DNA of 64,000 bases from Microcoleus sp. CAWBG506 (GCA_020883125.1 JAHREW010000026.1:22011-86010); one strand, 5' to 3'. Positions 52,697-61,660 are shown, counted from the stretch's first letter. Translations and numbers: made by a program. The notes: a model not told the origin generated them from the sequence alone.

Positions 52697-53626
52697 CTAA
52701 CCTTCGTCTTGCTTTAGCCAACCTTGAGCCACAGCTTGATATCCAATCATTTTGTATGCTAATTTAGCGGCAGTAAATTCTGAGACTACAGAATCTACAA
52801 CAGGTGCTAATTCCATAATGTCACAGCCGATCACTTCGTAGGACTCGAAGACACGGCGCAAAAATCCAGTCAGCGAATACCAATTTAACCCGCCCGGTTC
52901 TGGAGTGCCTACCCCTGGAATTAAAGTCGGATCGATGCCATCTAAGTCTATAGTCAAAAATACCCGCTTAGTTGTGATACTGGCAATTGCCCGATCGGCC
53001 CAATCTGGTTGAGTAGCAATTTCCCTAGCTCTAATCACATTAAGCTGTTTTGCTTTAATCAAATCAGCTTCTTCCTTACAGATAGCACGAATGCCGATTT
53101 GCAGTGTGGGTAAACCCATATCAACCACCCGCCGCATCACACAGGCGTGGTTATGAATCGAACCTTCATACTCGTGTCGCAAGTCGCCGTGGGCATCAAC
53201 TTGTATAACTGTGAAAGGTTCGTCTGGGTATGCTTGGCGATAACCTTCGACAACACCGGCGGTGATGCTGTGTTCGCCTCCGAGGGAGATGACAAATTTA
53301 TTTTCTGTAACTAACTTATATACTGCTTCTTGGGTGACTCGCAGCATTTCTAAAGATGAAACTGGTTGGCTGTTGCGGGTATCTGCGATCGGCTCTTTTG
53401 TATAAATTCCGACATCGTAGCAAACTTCAGAATCGAGTTCTTCGTCGTAACATTCGAGTTGATGAGAGGCTTCTAGAAGTTTCGCGGGCCCGTTTTCGCA
53501 GCCCCGGCGGTAGGTGGTGGTTGCCTCGTAGGGAATTGGTAAAATAACTACTTTGGCTGTGTCGTAGTCGGGTACAATTTCGGAACCGAGAAATGGTACG
53601 ACAACTGTTGAGATGATCGTTGGCAT
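52697..53626 (-). CDS. speB: Agmatinase (arginase family)
   Basis: The 309-residue ureohydrolase hydrolyses agmatine to putrescine and urea in polyamine synthesis. The binuclear Mn site is complete: GGEHS (first His), DAHGD (the DAHxD motif with the loop residues), HNHACVMRR, and DLDGIDP. The N-terminal FLGSEIVPDYDTAKVVILPIPYEATTTYRRGCENGPAKLLEAS is typical of the cyanobacterial agmatinase group. A role as another guanidino-acid ureohydrolase cannot be excluded by eye. ATG at 53626. Monocistronic by spacing; a dispersed purine-rich repeat lies upstream. Confidence 0.9.
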   Translation of the reverse strand: MPTIISTVVVPFLGSEIVPDYDTAKVVILPIPYEATTTYRRGCENGPAKLLEASHQLECYDEELDSEVCYDVGIYTKEPIADTRNSQPVSSLEMLRVTQEAVYKLVTENKFVISLGGEHSITAGVVEGYRQAYPDEPFTVIQVDAHGDLRHEYEGSIHNHACVMRRVVDMGLPTLQIGIRAICKEEADLIKAKQLNVIRAREIATQPDWADRAIASITTKRVFLTIDLDGIDPTLIPGVGTPEPGGLNWYSLTGFLRRVFESYEVIGCDIMELAPVVDSVVSEFTAAKLAYKMIGYQAVAQGWLKQDEG

Positions 53627-53713
53627 AGGGGAAATTTCTATAAGGCAAAAAATTCAGCATCTTTAATGGTGGCATAATAGCGGCTCTAACTGCAAAGGAA
53701 GAAGAAAGAGGAT

Positions 53714-53765
53714 TTAACCGCAGAGAGCGCAGAGGGCGCAGAGGGTGCAGAGGGAGGAGGGAAAG
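53714..53765. repeat. Dispersed GCAGAGGGCGCAGAGG-type repeat
   Basis: AACCGCAGAGAGCGCAGAGG followed by further 9-bp GCAGAGGGY units forms a small tandem purine-rich array. It is related to CCACAGAGAACACAGAGGAC at about 8647 and to AACCGCGAAGGCGCGAAGTA at about 28389. All three are intergenic. Confidence 0.65.
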
Positions 53766-53849
53766 AAGGAAGGTTGCCTCGAATTGCGATACGGTTTGTG
53801 TTAAGGGTTTTGGTCTTTTGTACTGTTGAATTTTGAGTTTTTTACTTCT

Positions 53850-54749
53850 ATGACTTCTTCTACGTTAACTACTGTCGCACCTCAAACTTGGGTGTGGAAA
53901 GGCTTTCCGATTTGTTACCAGACTGCGGGAACCCAGGGGCCGGAGGTGGTGTTTGTCCACGGTTTCGGTGCGTCTTGGGGCCATTGGCGCAAGAATTTGC
54001 CGGCATTGGCTGTTGATTGTCGCTGTTATGCGATCGATCTGATCGGTTTTGGCGCTTCTGCTAAACCTGTGCCGAAATTGGAAATTGACTATTCTTTTGA
54101 GACTTGGGGTCAGCTAATTGCTGATTTTTGTCGGGAAGTTGCGGGGGGGCCTGCTTTTTTGGTGGGAAATTCGATCGGCTGTGTGGCGATTATGCAAGCT
54201 GCTGTGGATTTTCCTGAGATTGCTTCTGGTGTCGTTTTACTTAATTGTTCTTTGCGCTTGTTGCACGATCGCAAACGGGCCCAAATGCCTTGGTATCGCA
54301 GTTTTGGAGCGCCCATAGCACAAAAAGTTTTAAATGTCAAATGGATTAGTCAATTATTTTTCAAACAATTGGCCACGCCGAATACAGTAAAAAAAGTGCT
54401 TTTGCAAGCTTATCGCCGTCCTGAATCTGTTACTGATGAACTGATAGAAATGTTGTTGAAACCAGCACGAGATCCTGGTGCTGTGGAAGTTTTTGTAGCA
54501 TTTATCAGTTATTCTCAAGGGCCTCTACCGGAGGATTTGTTGCCTCGTTTGAGCTGTCCTGCTTTGATTTTGTGGGGTACGGATGACCCTTGGGAGCCGA
54601 TCGCCCTTGGACGAGAATTGGCTAAATACCCGGCGGTTGAACAGTTTATTCCTTTGGAGGGGGTTGGCCATTGTCCCCAGGATGAAGCGCCGGAATTGGT
54701 GAATCCTATTTTACTTGATTGGATTAAAGGGCGATCGGCCTTGGCATAA
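53850..54749 (+). CDS. Alpha/beta-fold hydrolase
   Basis: A 299-residue alpha/beta hydrolase. The oxyanion motif HGFGASWGHWRKNLPAL, the nucleophile elbow GNSIGC, the acid in ILWGTDDPWEP and the histidine in LEGVGHCPQDEAPE form a complete Ser-Asp-His triad. The family resembles cyanobacterial/plastid epoxide-hydrolase-like or pheophytinase-like enzymes (SxKPxPKLEIDYSFETWGQ), but the substrate cannot be named. No signal peptide. The ATG at 53850 (MTSSTLTTVAPQTW) is preferred over a start 24 nt upstream because the extra residues are non-conserved. Isolated gene. Confidence 0.88.
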   Translation: MTSSTLTTVAPQTWVWKGFPICYQTAGTQGPEVVFVHGFGASWGHWRKNLPALAVDCRCYAIDLIGFGASAKPVPKLEIDYSFETWGQLIADFCREVAGGPAFLVGNSIGCVAIMQAAVDFPEIASGVVLLNCSLRLLHDRKRAQMPWYRSFGAPIAQKVLNVKWISQLFFKQLATPNTVKKVLLQAYRRPESVTDELIEMLLKPARDPGAVEVFVAFISYSQGPLPEDLLPRLSCPALILWGTDDPWEPIALGRELAKYPAVEQFIPLEGVGHCPQDEAPELVNPILLDWIKGRSALA

Positions 54750-55206
54750 AATCAGTCTGCGTTAGCTTGGCAATTAGCACCGCCGAAAGCTAACCTGAAG
54801 AAAACTTTTGAGTTTTGAGTTATGAGTTAAACAGTCCCCAATCCACAACTCTGCACTTAAAATTCATAACTCAAAGCTATATTACCAATTACTTGCCCTT
54901 TGATTGATTTTATGTTTGGGGAACCGCCAAGAAAGTTAGGAGATTCTTCAGTTGATTGTTGACAGTTAGCAAGAAGAGATCTCGTCGAGGAGTTGACGCT
55001 TGACGCCAATTCGGGCGACTTCTACCTGGAACCAAGAGGATTGCAGTCATGAATCGTCTGATTGTAAGTCGCTGACAGGCTTTTTGGTTATTTATGAAAC
55101 ATTAGAGGTAAATTGATACTATTTTTTCTGGAAGCTTCATCTGTTACATTTTTTAGCAAATCTGTTGCCGAACATCCTTCTGTTGTGAACAATAACTTTG
55201 GTCGAT
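54750..55206. other. Intergenic region with an inverted repeat
   Basis: Perfect 12-bp arms TTTGAGTTATGA (54814-54825) and TCATAACTCAAA (54864-54875) follow the hydrolase gene and may terminate it. The remainder (54880-55206) is the upstream region of the kinase gene and has no recognised gene. Confidence 0.5.
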
Positions 55207-56412
55207 ATGGACAACTTGAGCATCGACACTAAAACCCGCGCCGTCAAGCTGGGTTCAGAGTGTATAGACTTAAACAAAGAAGAATATATCGTGCTGCTGC
55301 TGTTGAGCAAGCACTACGGCAAATATGTCGCACCGGCAGCGATTTTTAACGTGCTGTACAAGCGTCCTCCAACAGGTGACGAAGAGCAAATTATAGTCGA
55401 TCGCATTTTTGAACTCAGGAGAAAATTAAAAGACAACCGCGACACACCGATGCTAATTCATAGCGAACCAAACGGGAGCGGCAAATACGGCATTCTTGCA
55501 GTCGAAAGCCCCGTGCAAATCAACGGCGAAATTTTGCAGCCGCCGGAACCTAACCCTGAATCTGAACAACTTTTAAACAGTCGCTACCGGGTGATTGAGA
55601 AACTCGGAGAAGGAGGTTTTGGCTTAACATTGCTCGCCGAAGATACGCAAATGCCTTCGCATCGATGTTGCGTCATCAAGCAGCTAAAAACCCAGACTGA
55701 TAATCCTCAGATTGACCAAAGGGTTCGAGAGCGTTTTTCTCAAGAAGCTGCTGTCTTGGAAAAGTTGGGTGAAGGACATTCTCAAATACCCAAACTCTAC
55801 GGACACTTTGAGGAAAATAATTTGTTTTTCTTTGCCTTAGAATGGATAGACGGGGAAACCCTCAACAACCGGATAAAAGTTGCTGGTAAAATGAGCGAGG
55901 AACAAGTTAAAGAAATTATCGCTAGTTTGCTGCGAGTTTTGGATTATATACACGAAAACCAGATTATTCACCGAGATGTCAAACCGCAAAATATTATTTT
56001 GCGAAAGTCGGACGATGAACCAGTATTAATAGATTTTGGCGTGGTTAAGGAAACAATAGATCCTGCGGTAACTACTGGAGGAAATGATGTAACTATCTCT
56101 ATTGGAACGCCGCAATTTATGTCTCCGGAACAAGCCGCAGGCAGACCAGAATTTTCTAGCGATTTGTACAGTTTTGGCTTGACTGCAATTTATTTGCTGA
56201 CCGGAAAGTGGCCGCAGGAGTTGGAAACTGACCCCCAAACTCGGGAGATGCTTTGGCAGAATCACGCATCAAAGGTGAGTATCAGATTTGCCGCAGTTAT
56301 GGATAAATCAATTAGGTTTCACCCGCGAGCTCGGTTCGCTACTGCTAAGGAAATGTTGGCGGCTTTGCAGGAGCCTACATCGGCTACTTTGGCACAAGTT
56401 AATATTCAATAA
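55207..56412 (+). CDS. Winged-helix/Ser-Thr kinase (N-terminal part of a split receptor)
   Basis: 401 residues. Residues 1-100 match an OmpR/PhoB-type winged-helix DNA-binding domain (CIDLNKEEYIVLLLLSKHYGKYVAPAAIFNVLY, VDRIFELRRKLKDNRDTPMLIH). Residues 128-395 are a Hanks-type protein kinase with all essential residues: GEGGFG loop (133-138), K158, HRDVKPQN (255-262), DFG (276-278), GTPQFMSPEQ. The frame ends at TAA 56410-56412, but the same frame continues open for 1.5 kb through a transmembrane helix and a periplasmic-binding domain. Cyanobacterial genomes commonly carry these as one bifunctional kinase/ABC substrate-binding protein, so the stop looks like an interruption. ATG at 55207; a TTG at 55198 is possible. 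Confidence 0.9.
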   Translation: MDNLSIDTKTRAVKLGSECIDLNKEEYIVLLLLSKHYGKYVAPAAIFNVLYKRPPTGDEEQIIVDRIFELRRKLKDNRDTPMLIHSEPNGSGKYGILAVESPVQINGEILQPPEPNPESEQLLNSRYRVIEKLGEGGFGLTLLAEDTQMPSHRCCVIKQLKTQTDNPQIDQRVRERFSQEAAVLEKLGEGHSQIPKLYGHFEENNLFFFALEWIDGETLNNRIKVAGKMSEEQVKEIIASLLRVLDYIHENQIIHRDVKPQNIILRKSDDEPVLIDFGVVKETIDPAVTTGGNDVTISIGTPQFMSPEQAAGRPEFSSDLYSFGLTAIYLLTGKWPQELETDPQTREMLWQNHASKVSIRFAAVMDKSIRFHPRARFATAKEMLAALQEPTSATLAQVNIQ

Positions 56413-56460
56413 AATTCAAAAAAAACTCCTAAAAAAAACTGGATTGTTTATTTAATATTG

Positions 56461-57891
56461 ATGTTTTTAATTGCTTTAGGTACAGGGGCTTTTTTATTCA
56501 AAATAGAATTGATTAATATCTTAAAAAATGCTGTACATTTGGCTGAAAAAAACCTGAATCCTAGCGTTTCTAAAATACCTAATTTACCAGGGGAAAATTC
56601 CCGGACTTCTTCACCTGTAGATGTCAGGAATTACATCAGTGCGGGCGATCGCATTTTGTTTGCTAGCACCGCCACTCCTGACAAGCAAGCAGGAGTTAGC
56701 GCGATCGCCACCAAAGACTTCAAAACGGCGGTAAACAAGCTAGAAGCGGCTTTAAAAGTCGATCGCACAGATCCGGAAACTTTGATTTATCTCAACAATG
56801 CTCGACTCGGTACAGCACAAGCCCTGAAAATTGCCGCAGTAGTTCCGATTGGCGACAATCTCAGCGCGGCGGCGGAAATCTTGCGCGGGATAGCCCAAGC
56901 TCAAGACGAAGCAATTAAGGCGGGAGTGCCTTTAAAGGTGGTAATTGCTGATGATGGTAACGATGAAAATCGGGCTCAGGCTATTGCACAGAGTCTGATT
57001 GCAGATAGCAGTATTTTAGCAGTTGTCGGTCACGGCACCAGCAAAACTTCGATCGCAGTTGCTCCAATTTACAGTCAAAATCAAATGGTGGCGATCGCAC
57101 CTACGAGCACCAGCATTGAATTAGCAACGGTTCCTAGGCGCCCCGACGGCGTGAACTATTTTTTTCGGACGATACCGAGCGACCAATTTACAGGTACGGC
57201 TTTAGCTCGCTATATGTTAAATGGCATGAAAAAAAGCACGGCTGCGGTTTTTTACAATTCCAAAAGTTCTTATAGCAAGTCGCTACAAACAGCTTTTTCT
57301 ACTACTTTGATTTTGGAAGGCGGTCAAGTTGTTAAGGAAGTAGATTTATCGGAACCAAATTCTACGGCGCACTTGGATGGGATTGAAGCAGATGTTTGGG
57401 TTTTGTTCCCGGATTCTGATACTGTAAATTCATCCCTAGAAATTGCTCGCAACAATCAAAAAGGTTTACCAATGATTGGCGGCGATGCTCTCTACAATAC
57501 GGATTTATTAAAACAAGGTGGAGCGGCTTTGAGCGGGACAATAATTTCTGTTCCTTGGCATTTTGCTGATACTAAAAATCAAAATTTTGCACTTTTAGCT
57601 AGAGATTTGTGGGGAATTGATGTTAACTGGCGGACGGCGATGAGTTACGATGCGGTGCAGGTGTTGCGGGTGGGAAGGTCGATCGGGAAAATTGCTCCTT
57701 CTAGCGGTCAAGCAGGGCGAGTTATGTTGGCTAAAGCCTTAGCTGCTGAGGATTTCAAAGTTAGCGGTGCAACGGGGGAAATTAGATTTTTGTCGAGTGG
57801 CGATCGCAACAGCAATGTAGTTCTTGTACAAATTGTACCAAACACTCAATCCGGTGCAGGTTACGATTTTGTGCCAATCAGTCGATTTTAG
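56461..57891 (+). CDS. Substrate-binding (Peripla_BP_6) half of the split receptor
   Basis: The open frame actually starts right after the TAA at 56412 (NSKKTPKKNWIVYLILMFLIALGTGAFLF), giving a KKTPKK stop-transfer motif plus a complete transmembrane helix. The first ATG, at 56461, lies inside that helix and has no ribosome site. The exported part is a branched-chain-amino-acid-type binding protein: AAVVPIGDNLSAAAEILRGIAQAQDEAI, VVIADDGNDENRAQAIAQSLIAD, VVGHGTSKTSIAVAPIYSQNQMVAIAPTSTS, FFRTIPSDQFTGTALARYM. It presumably senses an amino acid or similar ligand. No ABC permease genes are near, consistent with a sensor rather than a transporter. It may be expressed only by readthrough or not at all. 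Confidence 0.85.
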   Translation: MFLIALGTGAFLFKIELINILKNAVHLAEKNLNPSVSKIPNLPGENSRTSSPVDVRNYISAGDRILFASTATPDKQAGVSAIATKDFKTAVNKLEAALKVDRTDPETLIYLNNARLGTAQALKIAAVVPIGDNLSAAAEILRGIAQAQDEAIKAGVPLKVVIADDGNDENRAQAIAQSLIADSSILAVVGHGTSKTSIAVAPIYSQNQMVAIAPTSTSIELATVPRRPDGVNYFFRTIPSDQFTGTALARYMLNGMKKSTAAVFYNSKSSYSKSLQTAFSTTLILEGGQVVKEVDLSEPNSTAHLDGIEADVWVLFPDSDTVNSSLEIARNNQKGLPMIGGDALYNTDLLKQGGAALSGTIISVPWHFADTKNQNFALLARDLWGIDVNWRTAMSYDAVQVLRVGRSIGKIAPSSGQAGRVMLAKALAAEDFKVSGATGEIRFLSSGDRNSNVVLVQIVPNTQSGAGYDFVPISRF

Positions 57892-57924
57892 ATTTTAGAT
57901 TTTAGATTTTAGATTGATTTCATT

Positions 57925-58047
57925 GGGTGCATCTCAATGAAGGCAAATATGTTTGTAGGGGCGAAGCATGACCGCAGTCAATATGGGATTATAACTAATA
58001 ACTTATATGCGGTCATGCTTCGCCCTCTTCAAAAGTGAGATGCACCC
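57925..58047. mobile_element. 123-bp foldback MITE with 9-bp target duplication
   Basis: Terminal inverted repeats GGGTGCATCTCA (57925-57936) and TGAGATGCACCC (58036-58047) are perfect. An internal 18-bp perfect inverted repeat is at 57958-57975 and 58008-58025. The flanks GATTTCATT at 57916-57924 and 58048-58056 are identical 9-bp direct repeats, the mark of a transposition event. It has no coding capacity, so it must have been moved in trans. Confidence 0.85.
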
Positions 58048-58084
58048 GATTTCATTTTGCCTCGAACCATTACTATCAGATTGG

Positions 58085-58262
58085 TTCGTAGGTTCGTAGT
58101 GAGGAATGCGAGTCCTAGGATTGCTAGATTCGTAGTGAGGAGTTTAGTCCTAAGATTATTCGGTTCGTCGTAGTGATAACTTTAGTCCTAGACTTTTTCT
58201 GCGGACTAAAGTCCACACTACAAACCAATTTTACTGTGAGGACTTTAGCGGCTCTAATCTGC
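58085..58262. repeat. Repeat cluster with TTCGTAGTGAGGA...AGTCCTA units
   Basis: A unit of about 30 bp (TTCGTAGTGAGGANTNNNAGTCCTA) occurs at about 58097 and 58129, in degenerate form at 58167, and inverted at 58201-58225 (GGACTAAAGTCCACACTAC) and 58232-58250. A dispersed palindromic repeat; no ORF. Confidence 0.6.
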
Positions 58263-58346
58263 TGAAAAATCTCGTGATACGAACACATACTCCCCTATAA
58301 ATATAGATGATAATATTAAGTATTAAATTAAATTAAAATCACAAAA

Positions 58347-59150
58347 ATGAATAGTTCGATCGCGGCTCGCCACAATGTCAATATCCTGGGTAAAGGCGCT
58401 CAAACCCTGATTTTTGCCCAAGGCTTCGGAACGGATCAAACAGCTTGGCGACATCAGGTAGCCACATTTGCACCAAACTACCGCATCGTACTTTTTGACC
58501 ACGTTGGGGCTGGAAATTCAGATTTTGCTGCCTACAGCCCGCATCGCTACAGCAGTCTTCACAGCTATGCAGAAGATTTGCTAGAGCTTTGCTGCGAGTT
58601 AAAATTGACACATTGTAATTATATCGGTCACTCGGTTAGCGGTATGATAGGCTTGTTAGCAGCCCTAGCCGAGCCAAAACTATTTAACAAGCTCGTATTT
58701 ATTGGTGCATCTCCATGTTATTTAAATGATGCTGGATACGTAGGTGGTTTTGACCAGTCTGACCTCAATAGCTTGTACGGGGCGATGTCATCTAACTTCT
58801 ACGCATGGGCTAGCGGTTTTGCGCCGTTAATGATGAGTCACCCAGAGCAGCCGGAATTGGCTGCCCAGTTTGCCAAGACTCTGACTGCTATCCGCCCGGA
58901 TATTGCGCAAGCTGTGATTAAGGTGATTTTTGAGTCGGATTATCGATCGCAATTACCGCAGCTAAAAGTACCGACACTGATTCTCCAAGCTAAGAGTGAC
59001 CCCGCCGTACCTGTGGATGTAGGTCGATATATGGCTCAAAAAATACCCAAAAGTCAACTGATAGAAATAGATGCGCGGGGTCATTTTCCCCACATCAGCG
59101 CACCAGGGAAAATCACGCAGGCGATCGCATCCTATCTTTCCTCTCCCTAA
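58347..59150 (+). CDS. RsbQ/KAI2-like alpha/beta hydrolase
   Basis: A 267-residue hydrolase of the RsbQ/D14/KAI2 group, which hydrolyse or bind small hydrophobic signals. The start NSSIAARHNVNILGKGAQTLIFAQGFGTDQTAWRHQVATF and the elbow YIGHSVSGMIGLLAA are characteristic of RsbQ. The triad is S96, D218 (LQAKSDPAVP) and H246 (ARGHFPHIS), almost the same positions as in Bacillus RsbQ. In Bacillus, RsbQ acts with the PAS-containing phosphatase RsbP to report energy stress. Here the next gene, 34 bp downstream, encodes a PAS-containing adenylate cyclase, suggesting an analogous hydrolase-to-PAS relay. ATG at 58347; no export signal. Confidence 0.9.
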   Translation: MNSSIAARHNVNILGKGAQTLIFAQGFGTDQTAWRHQVATFAPNYRIVLFDHVGAGNSDFAAYSPHRYSSLHSYAEDLLELCCELKLTHCNYIGHSVSGMIGLLAALAEPKLFNKLVFIGASPCYLNDAGYVGGFDQSDLNSLYGAMSSNFYAWASGFAPLMMSHPEQPELAAQFAKTLTAIRPDIAQAVIKVIFESDYRSQLPQLKVPTLILQAKSDPAVPVDVGRYMAQKIPKSQLIEIDARGHFPHISAPGKITQAIASYLSSP

Positions 59151-59184
59151 AAATCAATCAAAATTGAGAGTTCAACAATTAATA

Positions 59185-61509
59185 ATGGACTTGCTGGAAA
59201 AGTGCTTTAACTATTTCAATAAAATTCCTAAATCAAGTCTAAAACTGTCAAAAAAGAGGTTATTTCTAAGTTTTCAACCTTCAGCGCTAGACCATCCCGA
59301 AACTTTGCCAATGTTCAGGCTGCCTTTGGTATTGCTGTTGGTTTTTTTCATCGCGATCGACAGTTGGCAACACACAGCAATAAGTTACTCGATCGACGAA
59401 ACGATCGTATTTCTGCTGTGCGTGCTGCTGCCGCGCGATCGCGCGTCGCTCGGAATGCTGGGACTTTTGACTGGTTTTACAGTTTGGTTTCCCGCCACCG
59501 ATGACTTGCTGCTCGACTTGTGGATGACACTCGCTATCGCTGTGCCTTTGGGCATTCTGGTGCGGAGGTTTCTGTTACAAGTTGAGTGGCAATTGGCTTC
59601 GCAAAACGTACTCGCGGCCCTCACCCGTAGCGGCGATACAGAAGGTGCTGACAGAGTTATTGCTAACACGTTGATCGTGCTGCAAAAGTATACAGAAGCC
59701 GATGCAGCGATCGCCCTGCGCCAACTCGATGACGTAACTGCCGAGGCGATCGCCTGTGTGCCCGCCACAGCTTTGCCGAGTCGATTCACCAGTCCGAAAA
59801 TCTTTGCCGAGGCCCTAGCCCACAACCGCTGCATCTACTATTGGGACTACCCCGCGACTCCCGGCGCTAACCGTACCTTAGTCGCCAAAGGAGCAAAATC
59901 CATCGCAGTGCTGCCGCTGTCTGCACCTGCGGGCGACGAGGTAGTTCGAGGGCCCAAACCAGGGGCGATCGTCCTGGTGTGGTACCGCAGCTATCGAGTT
60001 TCCGCCTACTTTCAAAACTTCGCCGTATCAGTGCTGGGGGGATTGAGCACCATACTCAGGTTTCACTACACCAACTTCCGCCTAGAAAAGCTGCAAACTC
60101 GCTACAGCGCCATTTTGCAGACGATACCGCAGGGCGTGGTATTTGTGGACGCCAGTGGCGAACAAGGTTGGATCAATAGTGTCGCCGCCCAGCAGCTAAG
60201 TTTGACAGAAGGCGCTCAAGAAGCGACAGCGATTGCTGATGGGATGGCAAAACTGCGATCGAGGGCCGCCAATCCAGAGGAAATCGCAGCCAAAGCAGCA
60301 GATTTTTTTAGCAAACCAGACGCTAAGATTCGCGATTGGGAGTGGGTTTTCTCCGAACCCAACTGCCAAGTCTTGAATCTGTCAAGCACTCCTACTTTGC
60401 TGCGCGACGTACCGGGCCGCCTGTGGCTGCTCAACGATATTACCGATCGATATTTAAACCGTTTAGCATTGGTCGATCGTACCGCACAACTGGAAGCTGC
60501 CAACAACGCTCTGCAACTGACTCAGTTTTCGGTCGATCAAGCCGGCGATGCTATTTTTTGGATCGGATCGGATGCTCAAATATTGTATGTCAACGATGCT
60601 GCTTGTTTTGCCCTCGGTTATTCCCGCAGCGAGTTGTTGTCAATGAATATCAGCAAAATTGATGCCAACTTTACCGTCGAAGTCTGGCCACTGCACTGGG
60701 AAACTATCAGGGAATGCGACTCTATTACCCTGGAATCTCAGCATTGCACCAAACACGGCAAACTTTTCCCCGTCGAGGTAAAAGTCAATTATTTAGAATT
60801 CAACGGCAGCGAGTACCACTGCGCCTTTGTCCGGGATATTAGCGATCGCAAGCAAGTCGAGGCAGCCATCCGAGCGGAGCAGGAAAAATCAGAAAAATTG
60901 CTCTTAAATATTTTACCGCAATCCATTGCTAAACGTTTGAAACAAAGAGAAACAAACATTGCTGAAGGATTTGCCAATGTGACGATTTTGTTTGCCGACA
61001 TCGTTGGCTTTACTCAGCTTTCGTCGAAAATTAGTCCCAAAGAATTGGTGTACTTGCTAAACGAAATCTTCAGCGAGTTCGATCGCATGACAGATTTGTA
61101 CCATTTGGAAAAAATCAAGACAATTGGCGACGCTTATATGGTAGCTGGCGGCATTCCGCTCCCTCGCAGCGATGGCGCGGAAGCTGTGGCCCAAATGGCG
61201 ATCGGTATGCAAAAGGCGATCGGTTTATTTAACATAGCCCGCGGTCACTCTTTAAGCATTCGCATCGGCATCAATACCGGGGCCGTAGTCGCGGGCGTAA
61301 TTGGCACGAAAAAGTTTATTTACGATTTGTGGGGCGACGCGGTGAATACGGCTTCGCGGATGGAATCTCACGGCATTCCGGGCCGTATTCACGTCAGCCA
61401 AGCAACTCGCGAACTGTTGGGCGATAAATATGCTTTTGAGGATAGAGGAGTAATTTTCATCAAAGGTAAGGGGGAAATGAGGACTTATTTGCTAACTGGA
61501 AAGGTTTAA
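59185..61509 (+). CDS. Membrane GAF-PAS-PAS class III adenylate cyclase
   Basis: A 774-residue protein with N-terminal membrane helices (about 40-125: LPLVLLLVFFIAIDSW, FLLCVLL, LGLLTGFTVWFP, LAIAVPLGILV), a GAF-like domain (about 140-300), a first PAS (about 315-430, YSAILQTIPQGVVFVDASGEQGWIN), a second PAS (about 445-570, GDAIFWIGSDAQILYVNDAACFALGY ... VRDISDRKQ), and a class III cyclase (about 595-770). The cyclase has both metal aspartates (FADIVGFT, GDAYM), Lys in EKIKTIGD and Asp in DLWGDAVNTASRM, the ATP-specific pair. It should make cAMP. The ATG at 59185 avoids overlap with the RsbQ-like gene. Likely one operon with it. Confidence 0.92.
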   Translation: MDLLEKCFNYFNKIPKSSLKLSKKRLFLSFQPSALDHPETLPMFRLPLVLLLVFFIAIDSWQHTAISYSIDETIVFLLCVLLPRDRASLGMLGLLTGFTVWFPATDDLLLDLWMTLAIAVPLGILVRRFLLQVEWQLASQNVLAALTRSGDTEGADRVIANTLIVLQKYTEADAAIALRQLDDVTAEAIACVPATALPSRFTSPKIFAEALAHNRCIYYWDYPATPGANRTLVAKGAKSIAVLPLSAPAGDEVVRGPKPGAIVLVWYRSYRVSAYFQNFAVSVLGGLSTILRFHYTNFRLEKLQTRYSAILQTIPQGVVFVDASGEQGWINSVAAQQLSLTEGAQEATAIADGMAKLRSRAANPEEIAAKAADFFSKPDAKIRDWEWVFSEPNCQVLNLSSTPTLLRDVPGRLWLLNDITDRYLNRLALVDRTAQLEAANNALQLTQFSVDQAGDAIFWIGSDAQILYVNDAACFALGYSRSELLSMNISKIDANFTVEVWPLHWETIRECDSITLESQHCTKHGKLFPVEVKVNYLEFNGSEYHCAFVRDISDRKQVEAAIRAEQEKSEKLLLNILPQSIAKRLKQRETNIAEGFANVTILFADIVGFTQLSSKISPKELVYLLNEIFSEFDRMTDLYHLEKIKTIGDAYMVAGGIPLPRSDGAEAVAQMAIGMQKAIGLFNIARGHSLSIRIGINTGAVVAGVIGTKKFIYDLWGDAVNTASRMESHGIPGRIHVSQATRELLGDKYAFEDRGVIFIKGKGEMRTYLLTGKV

Positions 61510-61660
61510 AATTATCACTAATAACGCACATTAAATCTCACTGTTCCGGTTTTTTATCTCCTACGATCGGGCATTAATTTTATTTAAAATAAACATTTTG
61601 TTCAATACCGATCGTGTTAAATTTAAAATCTCTCATCTAAAATATCTCATCTAAAATCCC

